This document shows, in pieces, positions 49,501 through 58,145 of a stretch of DNA of 64,000 nucleotides. Within the stretch, counting starts at the first letter, position 1, and the number at the start of each line of letters is the position of its first letter. Position numbers and translations under genes: made by a program. The notes beneath the pieces are model-generated. The model made no database searches. It was not told the origin of the DNA and saw only the letters and a program-made list of their open reading frames with translations. The DNA is from Sphingomonas faeni. Lineage in GTDB: Bacteria; Pseudomonadota; Alphaproteobacteria; Sphingomonadales; Sphingomonadaceae. The DNA lies in the NCBI RefSeq assembly GCF_003053745.1, contig NZ_QAYE01000005.1, positions 62,001 through 126,000 of the forward strand, given 5' to 3'.

Positions 49501-50961
49501 TTACGCAGCGCTTCGGCGATCGGATCGTCGGCGTTCGCCTACCCGCGCACGCTTGGCCTGGTACAGCACCGTGTCCACGCGGTGGACGAAGTCGCGGATC
49601 GAGTGGCAATCAGGCGTTAGTGCGGCGATCCCGACCGTGCCGGCGCTGACCATCGCTAATCCGTTCATGGAAATGGGAAACCGCAGCGATTCCTCCAGCC
49701 GCGCACAGATTCGTGCGGGTGTCGCGGCGAGCACTGGATCTTCGATCAGCACGGCAAACTCGTCGCCACCGAGCCGCGCGACGAAGCTGCCCATCAACCA
49801 CTGCGCCTGGAGTTCCCGCCCAACGCCGCGCAGCACGTCGTCGCCGGCGGTATGCCCAAGCGTATCGTTGATCGCCTTGAAGCCATCGAGATCGACCAGT
49901 GCCAGCAACAGCGGCGTTCCCTCGGCATGCGCGCGGGATATCGCCCGATCGAGCACGCGATCGAACGCCGCACGGTTGGCGATCCCGGTCAGCGAATCGG
50001 TATCGGCGGTCCGTCGCAACGTCGTTTCAAGCGCATGGCGCTCTGTGACATCCTGAAATACCCCGACAAACCCAACGGCCTTGTTGTTGTCGATCTCAAG
50101 TTCGCCCAGCACGCGAACGCGACGCGGTTCATCCTTTGCTGTCAGGAAGTCTACCTCGATATCGAACGGCCTACCTGTTTCCAATGTCGAGGCCATCGAG
50201 GCGTTCAGCTCGTCCCTCGCGTGCGGTGGATAAAAGCCCATCGCGATTTCCATTTCTGGCACGGGACCAACGGGCAGGCCGTAGATGTGGAACACGCCGT
50301 CCGACCAAGCCATCTCCTGATGATCGAGCGAGGCTTGCCAAGACCCCATCGCAGCCATCCGTTCAGCCTGACGGAAAATCCGGTCCTGGCGTTCGAGCGC
50401 CGCGGCTTGCCGGTCGGCGGTGGTGGCGATCGCAATCGCCTGATTCGCGGCGGAGCGCGCCGCGATCGCCGTTTCCGCTAGCGTTGCCAGATGCATCAGC
50501 GCGCGGCGGCCGGCATCGTTCAGACTGCGCGGCGCCGTATCGATGACGCATATCGTGCCGATCGCATGACGCTCACCCCGGCCATCGATCGCATGGATCG
50601 CCGCACCTGCATAAAAGCGAGCGCCCCGCTCGGCCATCACCAGCGGGTTCATGGCAAATCGCGAATCGACGTCGAGGTCGTCGATGACGAGCGGATCGTC
50701 GTTCTGGATCGTGTAGGCGCACATACCGATATCGCGGCTGATTTCGCCGCGTTCGCCGCCGGTTGCGGCCTTGATCCATAGTCGATCGCTGTCGACCAGG
50801 GTCATCAGCGCGATCGGACACCCAAGCATTTCTGCCGCCAGCGCGACGAGCGCATCGAATTCGCGTTCCGGCTCGCTGTCGAGCAAGGCCAGTGCGTGAA
50901 GCGCGGCCACGCGCCGCTTTTCGTCGGCGAAGGACTCGGACTGGAAATCGGTAGCGGACAT
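49501..50961 (-). CDS. GAF-PAS diguanylate cyclase
   Basis: A 486-aa cytosolic c-di-GMP synthase candidate. The GAF domain covers about 25-170 (EFDALVALAAEMLGCPIALMTLVD...CVIDTAP), the PAS domain about 205-315 (GSWQASLDHQEMAWSDGVFHIYGL), and GGDEF about 325-480 with active site RLGGDEFAVL intact. The RxxD inhibitory site expected five residues before GGDEF is not present, so product inhibition by the usual I-site is unlikely. No EAL domain is attached. A stand-alone EAL protein lies 7 kb away. Its start codon overlaps the ATG of a possible longer xerC frame. Confidence 0.92.
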   Translation of the reverse strand: MSATDFQSESFADEKRRVAALHALALLDSEPEREFDALVALAAEMLGCPIALMTLVDSDRLWIKAATGGERGEISRDIGMCAYTIQNDDPLVIDDLDVDSRFAMNPLVMAERGARFYAGAAIHAIDGRGERHAIGTICVIDTAPRSLNDAGRRALMHLATLAETAIAARSAANQAIAIATTADRQAAALERQDRIFRQAERMAAMGSWQASLDHQEMAWSDGVFHIYGLPVGPVPEMEIAMGFYPPHARDELNASMASTLETGRPFDIEVDFLTAKDEPRRVRVLGELEIDNNKAVGFVGVFQDVTERHALETTLRRTADTDSLTGIANRAAFDRVLDRAISRAHAEGTPLLLALVDLDGFKAINDTLGHTAGDDVLRGVGRELQAQWLMGSFVARLGGDEFAVLIEDPVLAATPARICARLEESLRFPISMNGLAMVSAGTVGIAALTPDCHSIRDFVHRVDTVLYQAKRARVGERRRSDRRSAA

Positions 50962-51022
50962 GGCACTGACTATCGCGATGGGGTTAATTTTCTTTGCCGA
51001 GGGAACGCGTTACTGTGCTTCT

Positions 51023-51928
51023 ATGGATAATACGGAAACGGTGCCACCGTCTATGCTTTGGGCGAACCACCTCGCCCGCGACCGTCGGCGATCGGTGCAC
51101 ACGGTGCGGGCCTACCAGGCATCGGCGGAGCGGCTGACGGCGTTCCTGGTCGGGCATTGGGGCGAGCGGATCACGCGCGGGGCGCTGGCGCGGGTGACGG
51201 CGACGGACCTGCGGGCGTATCTGGCGCAGCGTCGCGAGGCGGGGTTGGGCAATGCATCCGCGGCGCGCGAATTGTCGGCGGTGCGGGGGTTTCTCGCCTG
51301 GGCGAACGAAGGCGCGGAGCAGCCGCGGATGCGCGGGCCGCGCGTGAAGGCGGGCGTGCCGCGGCCGATCTCGCCGGCCGAGGCGGTCGCATTGGCGGAG
51401 GAGGTGGCCGACGATGCGGCCGAGCCGTGGATCGGCGCGCGCGACTGGGCGGTGCTGATGCTACTGTACGGCGCAGGATTGCGCATCGGCGAGGCGCTGA
51501 CGTTGCGGGGCGATATCCTGCCGCTCGGCGATACGATCCGGGTGACGGGCAAGCGGGCCAAGACGCGCGTGGTGCCCTTGTTACCGCAGGTGCGTACGGC
51601 GATCGAAGCATATGTCGCGCAGACACCATGGCCGGTTACGCGCGGCGAACCACTGTTTCGCGGGGCGAAGGGCGGGGCGTTGTCGCCGGTGATGATCCGC
51701 CGGGCGGTGCAGTCGGCGCGGACGCGGTTAGGGCTGGGCGATCGGACGACGCCGCATGCTCTGCGCCACAGTTTCGCAACGCATCTGCTGGGGCGGGGGG
51801 CGGATTTGCGCGCGCTCCAGGAGTTGCTCGGGCATGCGAGCCTGAGTTCGACGCAGGTCTATACGCAGGTCGATGCCGCGCATCTGATGGACGTGTACCG
51901 CAACGCCCACCCGCATGGCGGCGTCTAG
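51023..51928 (+). CDS. xerC: Tyrosine recombinase XerC
   Basis: A 301-aa site-specific recombinase that resolves chromosome dimers at dif together with XerD. The N-terminal SAM-like core-binding domain covers about 10-95 and the catalytic domain about 115-295. The catalytic set is Arg154 (GLRIGEAL), Lys177 (TGKRAKTR), His245 and Arg248 (HALRHSFATHLL), His271 and Tyr280 (TQVYTQ). ATG 51023 gives the usual length. An ATG at 50960 would overlap the divergent GGDEF gene. It is not flanked by phage or island genes, so the housekeeping role is favoured. Confidence 0.92.
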   Translation: MDNTETVPPSMLWANHLARDRRRSVHTVRAYQASAERLTAFLVGHWGERITRGALARVTATDLRAYLAQRREAGLGNASAARELSAVRGFLAWANEGAEQPRMRGPRVKAGVPRPISPAEAVALAEEVADDAAEPWIGARDWAVLMLLYGAGLRIGEALTLRGDILPLGDTIRVTGKRAKTRVVPLLPQVRTAIEAYVAQTPWPVTRGEPLFRGAKGGALSPVMIRRAVQSARTRLGLGDRTTPHALRHSFATHLLGRGADLRALQELLGHASLSSTQVYTQVDAAHLMDVYRNAHPHGGV

Positions 51929-52524
51929 CCCTTCGGCTTCCAGGTCAGCACACGCCATCCATAGCCGATGATGATCACCACGAACGTCGCCACTGCGACC
52001 GGCCCGACATAGCGGTCGAGTTCCTCGAAGTGCGAGCCCAGAAGGATGCCCGCATAGGTGAGCACGGTGTTCCAGATCGCGCTGCCTGCCGCGGTCCAGA
52101 TCACGAACTGCCAGATCGGCATCCGCGTCATCCCCGCGGGCAGCGAGATGACGGTGCGGAAGGTCGGCATGAACCGGAATACGAAGATCACCCAGCCGCC
52201 GCGCTTCATGAAGAAGCGGTGGATCTTCTCGACGTCGGACCATTCCATCGTCAGCCAGCGCCCGTTGCGCTCGATGAACGGGCGGAAGCGTTCGTAGCCG
52301 ATGTTACGGCCGATATAATACCAGAAGTAGTTGCCGACGACCGAGCCCGCGGTGCCCCAGGCGATCAGCGGCACGACGCTCATGTGGCCGCGCGCGACGG
52401 CCATGCCGCCGAGCCCCATGATGACTTCGGACGGCACCGGCGGCACGATATTCTCGAGCGCCATCAACAGGAAGATACCGAAATATCCGCCCCAGGCGAT
52501 GAGATCGAGGATGAATTCGGTCAT
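51925..52524 (-). CDS. DedA-family membrane protein
   Basis: A 199-aa SNARE-associated/DedA (PF09335) inner-membrane protein. Seen are LENIVPPVPSEVIM near 23-36, the G-x-x-x-G-N-x-x-x-Y-x-x-G motif (VGNYFWYYIGRNIG), FMKRGGWVIFVFRFMPTFRTVISLPAGM (the conserved FxRF/R-x-x PAG box), and a C-terminal membrane segment. DedA proteins act in undecaprenyl phosphate or lipid flipping and membrane homeostasis. ATG 52524 is chosen. Its stop and the xerC stop share the palindromic CTAG at 51925-51928. Confidence 0.92.
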   Translation of the reverse strand: MTEFILDLIAWGGYFGIFLLMALENIVPPVPSEVIMGLGGMAVARGHMSVVPLIAWGTAGSVVGNYFWYYIGRNIGYERFRPFIERNGRWLTMEWSDVEKIHRFFMKRGGWVIFVFRFMPTFRTVISLPAGMTRMPIWQFVIWTAAGSAIWNTVLTYAGILLGSHFEELDRYVGPVAVATFVVIIIGYGWRVLTWKPKG

Positions 52525-52570
52525 GGGTATCACATACTGCCGGGATGCCGGATGTGTTCCACCGACATCA

Positions 52571-52677
52571 CACCACCCCGGCGAAGGCCGGGGCCCAATT
52601 GGGGGACGGTCATGACGGAGGACGGCGCTCCGTGACCGCGACCTTTCCAATTGGGCCCCGGCCTCCGCCGGGGTGGT
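52571..52677. repeat. Hairpin element, family A copy 5
   Basis: Arms 52571-52602 and 52647-52677. The inner segment (GGGGGACGGTCATGACGGAG onward) closely matches copy 3. It is located between gshB (3' end) and dedA (5' end) on the minus strand. Confidence 0.93.
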
Positions 52678-52690
52678 ATCTTCGCTCCAG

Positions 52691-53644
52691 TTACCGAGCC
52701 GCCACCTTCGCCTCGATCGCATCCCAGATCATGCCGGCGACATCGGTCCCATCGAAGTTCGAGATCGTGACGATCCCGGTCGGCGACGTGACGTTGATCT
52801 CGGTCAGCCACGTGCCACCGATCACGTCGATCCCAACAAACAACAGCCCGCGCTTCTTCAGTTCAGGCCCGAGCACTGCGCAGATCTCGCGCTCCTTGTC
52901 GGTCAGCACCGACTTCTCCGCCGAGCCGCCAACCGCGAGGTTCGAGCGGATCTCGCCTTCGCCGGGCAACCGGTTGATCGCGCCCGCGACCTCGCCGTCG
53001 ATCAGCACGATGCGCTTGTCGCCCTTCGCCACGTCGGGGAGGAACGCCTGGACCATGTGCGGCTCGCGCCACGTCATGTTGAAGACCTCCATCAGCGCCG
53101 ACAGATTGGCGCCGTCAGACTCGACCTTGAAGATCGCCTTGCCGCCATTGCCGTGCAGCGGCTTGATCACGATCGCGCCGTGCTCCGCGAGAAACTTCCG
53201 CGCCTCGTCGAGCGAGCGGGTCACCAGCGTCGGCGGCATGAACTGCGGATAGTCGAGCACGAAGACCTTCTCGGGCGCGTTCCGCACCTGCGCGGGATCG
53301 TTGACGACGAGCGTCTTGTCCGCGATCCGCTCGAGCAGGTGCGTCGCGGTGATATAGCCGAGATCGAACGGGGGATCCTGACGCATGAGGACCACGTCGG
53401 CCTCGTCGCCGAGATCGAGGTTCACGGGTTCGCCGACGCTGAAGTGATCGCCGACGACGCGCTGCACGGTGACCGGGTGCGCCTTCGCCCAGACGCGGCC
53501 GTCACGGTAGTTCAGGTCCTCGGCCGAGTAATGGAAGAGCGTATGGCCACGGTCCTGCGCGGACAACATCAGCGCGAAGGTCGAATCGCCGGCGATGTTG
53601 ATGCTGTCGAGCGGGTCCATCTGGACGGCGACGGTGAGGCTCAT
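52691..53644 (-). CDS. gshB: Glutathione synthase
   Basis: A 317-aa ATP-grasp ligase joining gamma-glutamylcysteine and glycine. The N-terminal QMDPLDSINIAGDSTFALMLSAQDRGH (about 8-34), RQDPPFDLGYITAT near 88-101, KPLHGNGGKAIF near 161-172 and EINVTSPTG near 282-290 are GshB hallmarks. Cytosolic, normal length. It is first in the gshB-side of a group (yraN, rsmI upstream on the same strand) whose order is conserved in proteobacteria. Confidence 0.96.
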   Translation of the reverse strand: MSLTVAVQMDPLDSINIAGDSTFALMLSAQDRGHTLFHYSAEDLNYRDGRVWAKAHPVTVQRVVGDHFSVGEPVNLDLGDEADVVLMRQDPPFDLGYITATHLLERIADKTLVVNDPAQVRNAPEKVFVLDYPQFMPPTLVTRSLDEARKFLAEHGAIVIKPLHGNGGKAIFKVESDGANLSALMEVFNMTWREPHMVQAFLPDVAKGDKRIVLIDGEVAGAINRLPGEGEIRSNLAVGGSAEKSVLTDKEREICAVLGPELKKRGLLFVGIDVIGGTWLTEINVTSPTGIVTISNFDGTDVAGMIWDAIEAKVAAR

Positions 53645-53708
53645 GCGTCTTCCTTCTGTTCGGTCGAGCGCATGTAGGCGCGGGCGGGCGCGAAGTCACC
53701 GGGCGGCG

Positions 53709-54074
53709 TCATCCGATCCAGGCATTCTCGATATGGCGCGGGCGCGTGCCGGGGGCGAGCAGGATGACGTCGACGCGGATATCGTCGCCGGGGCCGGCAT
53801 AGCGCGGCATCAGATATTCCGCGGCTGCGGCGACGCGCGCGAGGCGACGCTCGTCGATCGCGAAGTCGAGTTCGGCGGCGGTCGCGCGGGTTTTTACCTC
53901 GACGAAGGCGACGAGGTTTCCCTTTCGAGCGACGAGGTCGACTTCGCCGGCGGGGGTGCGGACGCGGCGGTCGAGAATGCTCCAGCCCTTGAGGCGCAGC
54001 CACCACCCCGCCAGCCGCTCGCCGCGACGACCCGCGATCTCGGCGGAGCGACGGTCACGCATCCCTGCTCCCAT
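53709..54074 (-). CDS. YraN family (UPF0102) nuclease-like protein
   Basis: A 121-aa endonuclease-fold protein of unknown role. The motif GEVDLVARKGNLVAFVEVKTR (about 43-63) contains the D-ExK core of the restriction-endonuclease-like fold. Between gshB and rsmI it keeps the yraN-rsmI association known from E. coli. The ATG at 54074 lies at the edge of a family E hairpin. A second ATG at 54062 has GGGAG 5 nt upstream and is at least as good a start (117 aa). Confidence 0.88.
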   Translation of the reverse strand: MGAGMRDRRSAEIAGRRGERLAGWWLRLKGWSILDRRVRTPAGEVDLVARKGNLVAFVEVKTRATAAELDFAIDERRLARVAAAAEYLMPRYAGPGDDIRVDVILLAPGTRPRHIENAWIG

Positions 54075-54173
54075 CCCTGAAAGGGAGGGGTTGGGGGTGG
54101 GTAGGCTGCTGGGATTCGGGACCGCCAGCCAATCGGCCGACCCACCCCCGGCCCCTCCCTTCCAGGGAGGGGG
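54074..54173. repeat. Hairpin element, family E copy 3
   Basis: Arms TCCCTGAAAGGGAGGGGTTG and GGCCCCTCCCTTCCAGGGAGG, with GGGGGTGGGT/ACCCACCCCC. The inner CCAGCCAATCGGCCGACCCAC is the reverse complement of the inner left part of copy 4 (62237-62345). It lies between rsmI and yraN and touches the yraN start. Confidence 0.9.
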
Positions 54174-54185
54174 GAAGAAGGGCGG

Positions 54186-55034
54186 TCACCCTTTCTCCGC
54201 CTTCAATTCCAGCGCCCGCGCGTAGAGGGCTTTGCGGTCGAGCCCGAGCTTCTTCGCCACCTCGCTCGCAGCCTGCCCGGTGGACAGTCGCGTCAACGCC
54301 TCGACCAGCGCCGCGTCACCGTCCTCCGCACTCGCCGGCGGCGCCTCGCCCGGCGGTGCGACGACGATCACGATCTCCCCCCGCGGCGGCGCATCCGCGT
54401 AGCGCGCGGCGAGCGTCGAGAGTGTCCCCGTCACCGCCTCCTCGAACTTCTTGCTGATCTCGCGCGTCACCGCCGCCTCGCGGTCGCCGAGTCCCTCGGC
54501 CAGCGCGGCAAGACATGCGCCCAGTCGCGGCCCCGATTCATACATCACCAGCGTCGCACGGATCGTCGCAATCTCCGCGATCGCCTCCGCTCGCGCGTGC
54601 ATCTTCGACGGCAGGAAGCCCACGAACAGGAAGCGGTCGGTCGGCAGCCCCGCCAGCGTCAGCGCCGCCACCGCCGCACACGGCCCTGGAATCGTCACCA
54701 CCAGATGCCCCGCCGCCCGCGCGTCACGCACCAGCTTGAACCCGGGGTCCGATATCAACGGCGTCCCCGCATCCGACACCAGCGCCACCGCCTGCGTCGC
54801 CATCCGCGCGATCAGCGCCGGGCGCACGCCCTCCGCGCTATGGTCATGATACGGCACCATCGGCGTCTTCGTGCCGATGTGGCGGAGCAAGCCGGCGGTC
54901 ACGCGGCTGTCCTCGACCGCGATCACGTCGGCGCGGCGGAGGATGTCGGCGGCGCGCGGCGACAGATCGCCAAGATTGCCGATCGGGGTCGCGACGATGT
55001 AGAGGCCGGGATCGAGAAGAGTTTCAGGGTTCAT
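54186..55034 (-). CDS. rsmI: 16S rRNA (cytidine-1402 2'-O)-methyltransferase RsmI
   Basis: A 282-aa SAM methyltransferase of the tetrapyrrole-methylase fold that modifies C1402 of 16S rRNA. GLYIVATPIGNLGDLSPRA near 10-28, EDSRVTAGLLRHIG, SDAGTPLISDPG (about 90-101) and IPGPCAAVAAL are RsmI signatures, and a C-terminal HTH-like segment (TGQAASEVAKKLGL) is also usual. Start could be 55034 or 55046. Both lie in CATG palindromes that also provide lppC starts on the other strand. Confidence 0.95.
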   Translation of the reverse strand: MNPETLLDPGLYIVATPIGNLGDLSPRAADILRRADVIAVEDSRVTAGLLRHIGTKTPMVPYHDHSAEGVRPALIARMATQAVALVSDAGTPLISDPGFKLVRDARAAGHLVVTIPGPCAAVAALTLAGLPTDRFLFVGFLPSKMHARAEAIAEIATIRATLVMYESGPRLGACLAALAEGLGDREAAVTREISKKFEEAVTGTLSTLAARYADAPPRGEIVIVVAPPGEAPPASAEDGDAALVEALTRLSTGQAASEVAKKLGLDRKALYARALELKAEKG

Positions 55035-55044
55035 GGGGACGGTC

Positions 55045-56244
55045 ATGGCAGACGCGACGACGATACGGCAACCACGCGCATTCATACGCTGGGCCACCCT
55101 CACGGCCGCATGTTTGCTCGGCGCGTGCCAGACGATCGTCCCACGCGGCCCCGTCGAGCCGACGCAGCAGCGCCCGACCACGCGCCCCGTCGATCGGCCC
55201 GAGATCGGCGTCGAGACCGGCATTCCTCGCGATGCCGAGCGCAATCGCGTCGCGCTGCTCGTGCCGCTGTCGGGTAGCAACGCGGGCGTCGGTACCTCGA
55301 TCGCCAACGCGACGATGCTGGCCTTGCTCGACACGCAGAACCAGCGTGTCCGGATCACCAACTACGACACTGCGACCGGTGCCGCCGCCGCCGCGCAGCG
55401 TGCGATCGCCGAGGGTGCGCAGCTGATCCTCGGGCCGCTGCTCGCCGACGACGTCCGTGCGGTCGCGCCGATCGCGCGCGCCGCTAACATCCCGGTGCTG
55501 AGCTTCTCCAACGATCTCGGCGTGGCGGGCAACGGCGCATACCTGATGGGCTATGTCCCGACCCAGTCGATCGCGCGCGTCGTCGATTTCGCCAAGGAGC
55601 GCGGCGTCAGCAACTTCGCCGGCTTGGTCCCCAACGGGCTTTACGGCGAGCGTGCCTCCACCGCGCTCCTCCGCGCGGTAGAGGGGGCGGGCGGTCAGGT
55701 CGTCTCGCTCCAGACCTACGCGCGCGGTCCGGGTGGCATTTCCGGTGCGGTCACGCGGCTCGCGGCGAAGGCCCCTTATGACGCGGTCCTGATCGCCGAT
55801 GGCGGCGCCACCGCAGCCTCGGCAGCGGCGATGGTCAAGCGCGGGAGCGGCGCATCGACGCGTATCCTCGGCACCGAACTCTGGAATTCGGACACCGCGA
55901 TCGCCGCGAAGGCAGCGCTCAACGGCGCCTGGTATGCGAGCGTTTCGGACACGCTGTATCGCCAATATGCCGCCAAATATCGCGCGCGGTTCGGGGCAGG
56001 GCCGTACCGCCTGTCTAGCCTCGGCTATGATTCGGTCCTGTTGACGGTCCGCATCGCACGCGACTGGAAGCCGGGGACGCCGTTCCCGGTCAATAGCCTG
56101 CGCGACGGCGATGGCTTCGCCGGCATCGACGGTGCCTTCCGCTTCGGCAAGGACAGCGTCGCCGAGCGCGCGCTCGAGGTGAAGGAAATTCGTGGCGGTA
56201 CGACCACGGTGGTCTCGCCCGCACCGGCCGGGTTCGGAAAGTAA
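55045..56244 (+). CDS. Penicillin-binding protein activator (LppC/LpoA-like lipoprotein)
   Basis: A 399-aa lipoprotein with a periplasmic-binding fold, related to LppC/LpoA, which stimulates PBP1-type peptidoglycan synthases. The lipobox is LLGAC near residue 27. RVALLVPLSGSNAGVGTSIANATMLAL near 70-95 starts the binding domain. The N-terminal TPR domain of enterobacterial LpoA is missing, so it is the short form. ATG 55045 has GGGGA 6 nt upstream. ATG 55033 would add four residues. It is divergent from rsmI, mirroring the E. coli lpoA/rsmI pairing. Confidence 0.88.
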   Translation: MADATTIRQPRAFIRWATLTAACLLGACQTIVPRGPVEPTQQRPTTRPVDRPEIGVETGIPRDAERNRVALLVPLSGSNAGVGTSIANATMLALLDTQNQRVRITNYDTATGAAAAAQRAIAEGAQLILGPLLADDVRAVAPIARAANIPVLSFSNDLGVAGNGAYLMGYVPTQSIARVVDFAKERGVSNFAGLVPNGLYGERASTALLRAVEGAGGQVVSLQTYARGPGGISGAVTRLAAKAPYDAVLIADGGATAASAAAMVKRGSGASTRILGTELWNSDTAIAAKAALNGAWYASVSDTLYRQYAAKYRARFGAGPYRLSSLGYDSVLLTVRIARDWKPGTPFPVNSLRDGDGFAGIDGAFRFGKDSVAERALEVKEIRGGTTTVVSPAPAGFGK

Positions 56245-56248
56245 GCTT

Positions 56249-56301
56249 GTTCACCCGCGAAGGCGGGTGCCCAGACTGGGCACCCGCCTTCGCGGGTGAA
56301 C
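56249..56301. repeat. 53-bp palindrome, family B copy 3
   Basis: The left arm, beginning GTTCACCCGCGAAGGCGGGT and continuing GCCCAG, is the exact complement of the right arm over 26 bp, with a single A at the centre. It starts 5 nt after the lppC stop and ends 3 nt before the convergent hemW stop. It could end transcription from both sides, but no T run is present. Confidence 0.95.
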
Positions 56302-56304
56302 AAA

Positions 56305-57477
56305 TTAGGCGGTGACGATCTCAGGCAGGATCGCGTCGAGGAGTAGGGCGCCGGCTTCGGTAACCCGCAGGCGCCCCGGCGTGTGTGCGATCAGCCCCAG
56401 CGCCTCAAGCCGAGCCACCGCCGCCAGATCGACCGGTACCACACCCGCATTAAGCGCGGTGATCCGGTCGAGATCGACGCCTTCCGCCAACCGCAGCCCC
56501 ATCAGCAAAGCCTCGGTCGCCCGCGTTGACGGGGACAGCGGGTCCTCCACCTCCATGCCGTGGCCGTTCCGCTCGATCGCCGACAGCCAGTTCTCCGGCT
56601 TCTTCCGCCGCACCGTCGCCAGCCCGCCGCGCCGTCCATGCGCGCCCGGCCCGATCCCTGCGTAATCCTGGTACCGCCAGTAAGCGAGGTTATGCCGGCT
56701 CTCCGATCCCGGCCGTGCATGGTTCGATGTCTCGTACGCCGGCAACCCCGCCGCGGCGGTATCCGCCCGAGTCGCCTCGAACAGATCGGCCGCCGAATCA
56801 CCGTCGGGGATCACGATTCGCCCCGCCAGCGCCTCGGTCGCGAACCGCGTGCCGGCCTCGATCGTGAGTTGGTACAGCGACAGATGTTCCGTCCCGAGGC
56901 TTAGCGCACGCGCAAGTTCCGCGCGCCAGTCATCGAGCCGCTGCCCTGGCAATGCATAGATCAGGTCGAAACTTACCCGTTGAAACACGCTCTGCGCAGT
57001 CGCCAGCGCAGCCTGCCCCTCGTTCACGTCATGCGCGCGCCCCAAAAACTTCAGCGCCTGATCGTCGAGCGACTGCAACCCCAGCGACACCCGGTTCACG
57101 CCAGCACGCGCCAGATCGGCAAACCGCGCCGCCTCGACCGAAGACGGATTCGCCTCCAGCGTGATCTCGATTCCCTCGGCGAACCCCCAGGCCTTCTCCG
57201 CCGCATCCAGCACCGCCGCGACGGTCGACGGCGGCATCAGCGACGGCGTGCCCCCTCCAAAGAAGATCGACTGCAACTTCCGGCCAGGCAACACCCGCGC
57301 CTCATGCGCGAGGTCGGTGAGCAGCGCCTCGCGCCAGGCCGCCTGGTCCACCTCCTCGCGAACATGGCTGTTGAAGTCACAATACGGGCATTTCGACACG
57401 CAGAACGGCCAGTGGACGTACAGCGCGAGGTCGCCCGGGGAATCGGAGCGGGGGCTTGGTGTTTCGAAGACGGGCAT
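56305..57477 (-). CDS. hemW: Radical SAM heme chaperone HemW
   Basis: A 390-aa radical SAM protein formerly annotated as oxygen-independent coproporphyrinogen III oxidase-like. The 4Fe-4S motif is FCVSKCPYCDF with Cys26, Cys30 and Cys33. GGGTPSLM near 83-90 is the SAM-binding motif. HemW_C covers about the last 120 residues (GPGAHGRR). HemW delivers heme to respiratory proteins. The extra N-terminal residues found in true HemN are missing, supporting HemW. ATG 57477 is chosen. 57489 is possible. The same-strand neighbour upstream is not part of its operon; a CAP-domain gene is divergent. Confidence 0.92.
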   Translation of the reverse strand: MPVFETPSPRSDSPGDLALYVHWPFCVSKCPYCDFNSHVREEVDQAAWREALLTDLAHEARVLPGRKLQSIFFGGGTPSLMPPSTVAAVLDAAEKAWGFAEGIEITLEANPSSVEAARFADLARAGVNRVSLGLQSLDDQALKFLGRAHDVNEGQAALATAQSVFQRVSFDLIYALPGQRLDDWRAELARALSLGTEHLSLYQLTIEAGTRFATEALAGRIVIPDGDSAADLFEATRADTAAAGLPAYETSNHARPGSESRHNLAYWRYQDYAGIGPGAHGRRGGLATVRRKKPENWLSAIERNGHGMEVEDPLSPSTRATEALLMGLRLAEGVDLDRITALNAGVVPVDLAAVARLEALGLIAHTPGRLRVTEAGALLLDAILPEIVTA

Positions 57478-57520
57478 TATCTCGCGCATATGGTCGCACG
57501 GGGCGGCCGAAGGAAGCGCA

Positions 57521-58078
57521 ATGACGGCACGGATGGGTTTGGCGATCGCCGGGGCGCTTTTGCTGGCGGGCTGCGCGCAGGGCCCCGAGCGTGTCGTCGA
57601 GCCGCGCGAATCGATGGCGCCGGCACCGCGCGGTGCGAGCCTGCTTAAGACCACGATGATGGACGGCCACAATGCCGCACGCGCCGCCGTCGGCGTGGCG
57701 CCGCTTACCTGGAGCGATACGCTGGCGGCTACCGCGCGCGCCTATGCCGAGGAGATGGCGCGGACCGGCAAATTCGCGCACGCCCCGCAACCGCAGGGCA
57801 TGTCGCGCGAAGGCGAAAACCTGTGGACCGGCACGCGCTATGCCTATGCCTACACCGAGATGATGGGGCACTGGGTCGCCGAGAAGCGCGATTTCATCAA
57901 TATGCCGACCCCCGGATTCAGCCGCACCGGCAATTTCGAGGACGTCGCGCACTATACGCAGATCGTCTGGCGCGGCTCGACGCAGGTCGGCTGCGCGATG
58001 GCGAGCAACAAGACCGACGACTATCTGGTGTGCCGCTACTCGCCGCCCGGCAACGTATTTGGCGAGCGCGCCTATTGA
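57521..58078 (+). CDS. CAP (SCP/PR1)-domain lipoprotein
   Basis: A 185-aa exported lipoprotein, with a lipobox ending at Cys18 (LLAGC). The CAP domain covers about 42-182, with metal-site histidines His50 (DGHNAAR) and His144 (DVAHYTQIVW), the GENL motif near 98-101, and Cys158/Cys171 that may pair. It matches bacterial CAP proteins, whose role is largely unknown. ATG 57521 is preceded by AAGGAAG at 6 nt. The earlier open frame has no signal peptide and overlaps hemW. Confidence 0.88.
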   Translation: MTARMGLAIAGALLLAGCAQGPERVVEPRESMAPAPRGASLLKTTMMDGHNAARAAVGVAPLTWSDTLAATARAYAEEMARTGKFAHAPQPQGMSREGENLWTGTRYAYAYTEMMGHWVAEKRDFINMPTPGFSRTGNFEDVAHYTQIVWRGSTQVGCAMASNKTDDYLVCRYSPPGNVFGERAY

Positions 58079-58145
58079 CCTGGAGCAAGCTGGCAGACCC
58101 ACATTGGTCGCACTTTCTTAAGCGATCGTCGGCTAACCTGTTTTA

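Noticed and set aside
50960-51928. Tyrosine recombinase considered as a phage or island integrase
   Set aside because: It matches XerC in length and catalytic layout, and has housekeeping neighbours. No tRNA-end duplication, excisionase or phage genes are near.
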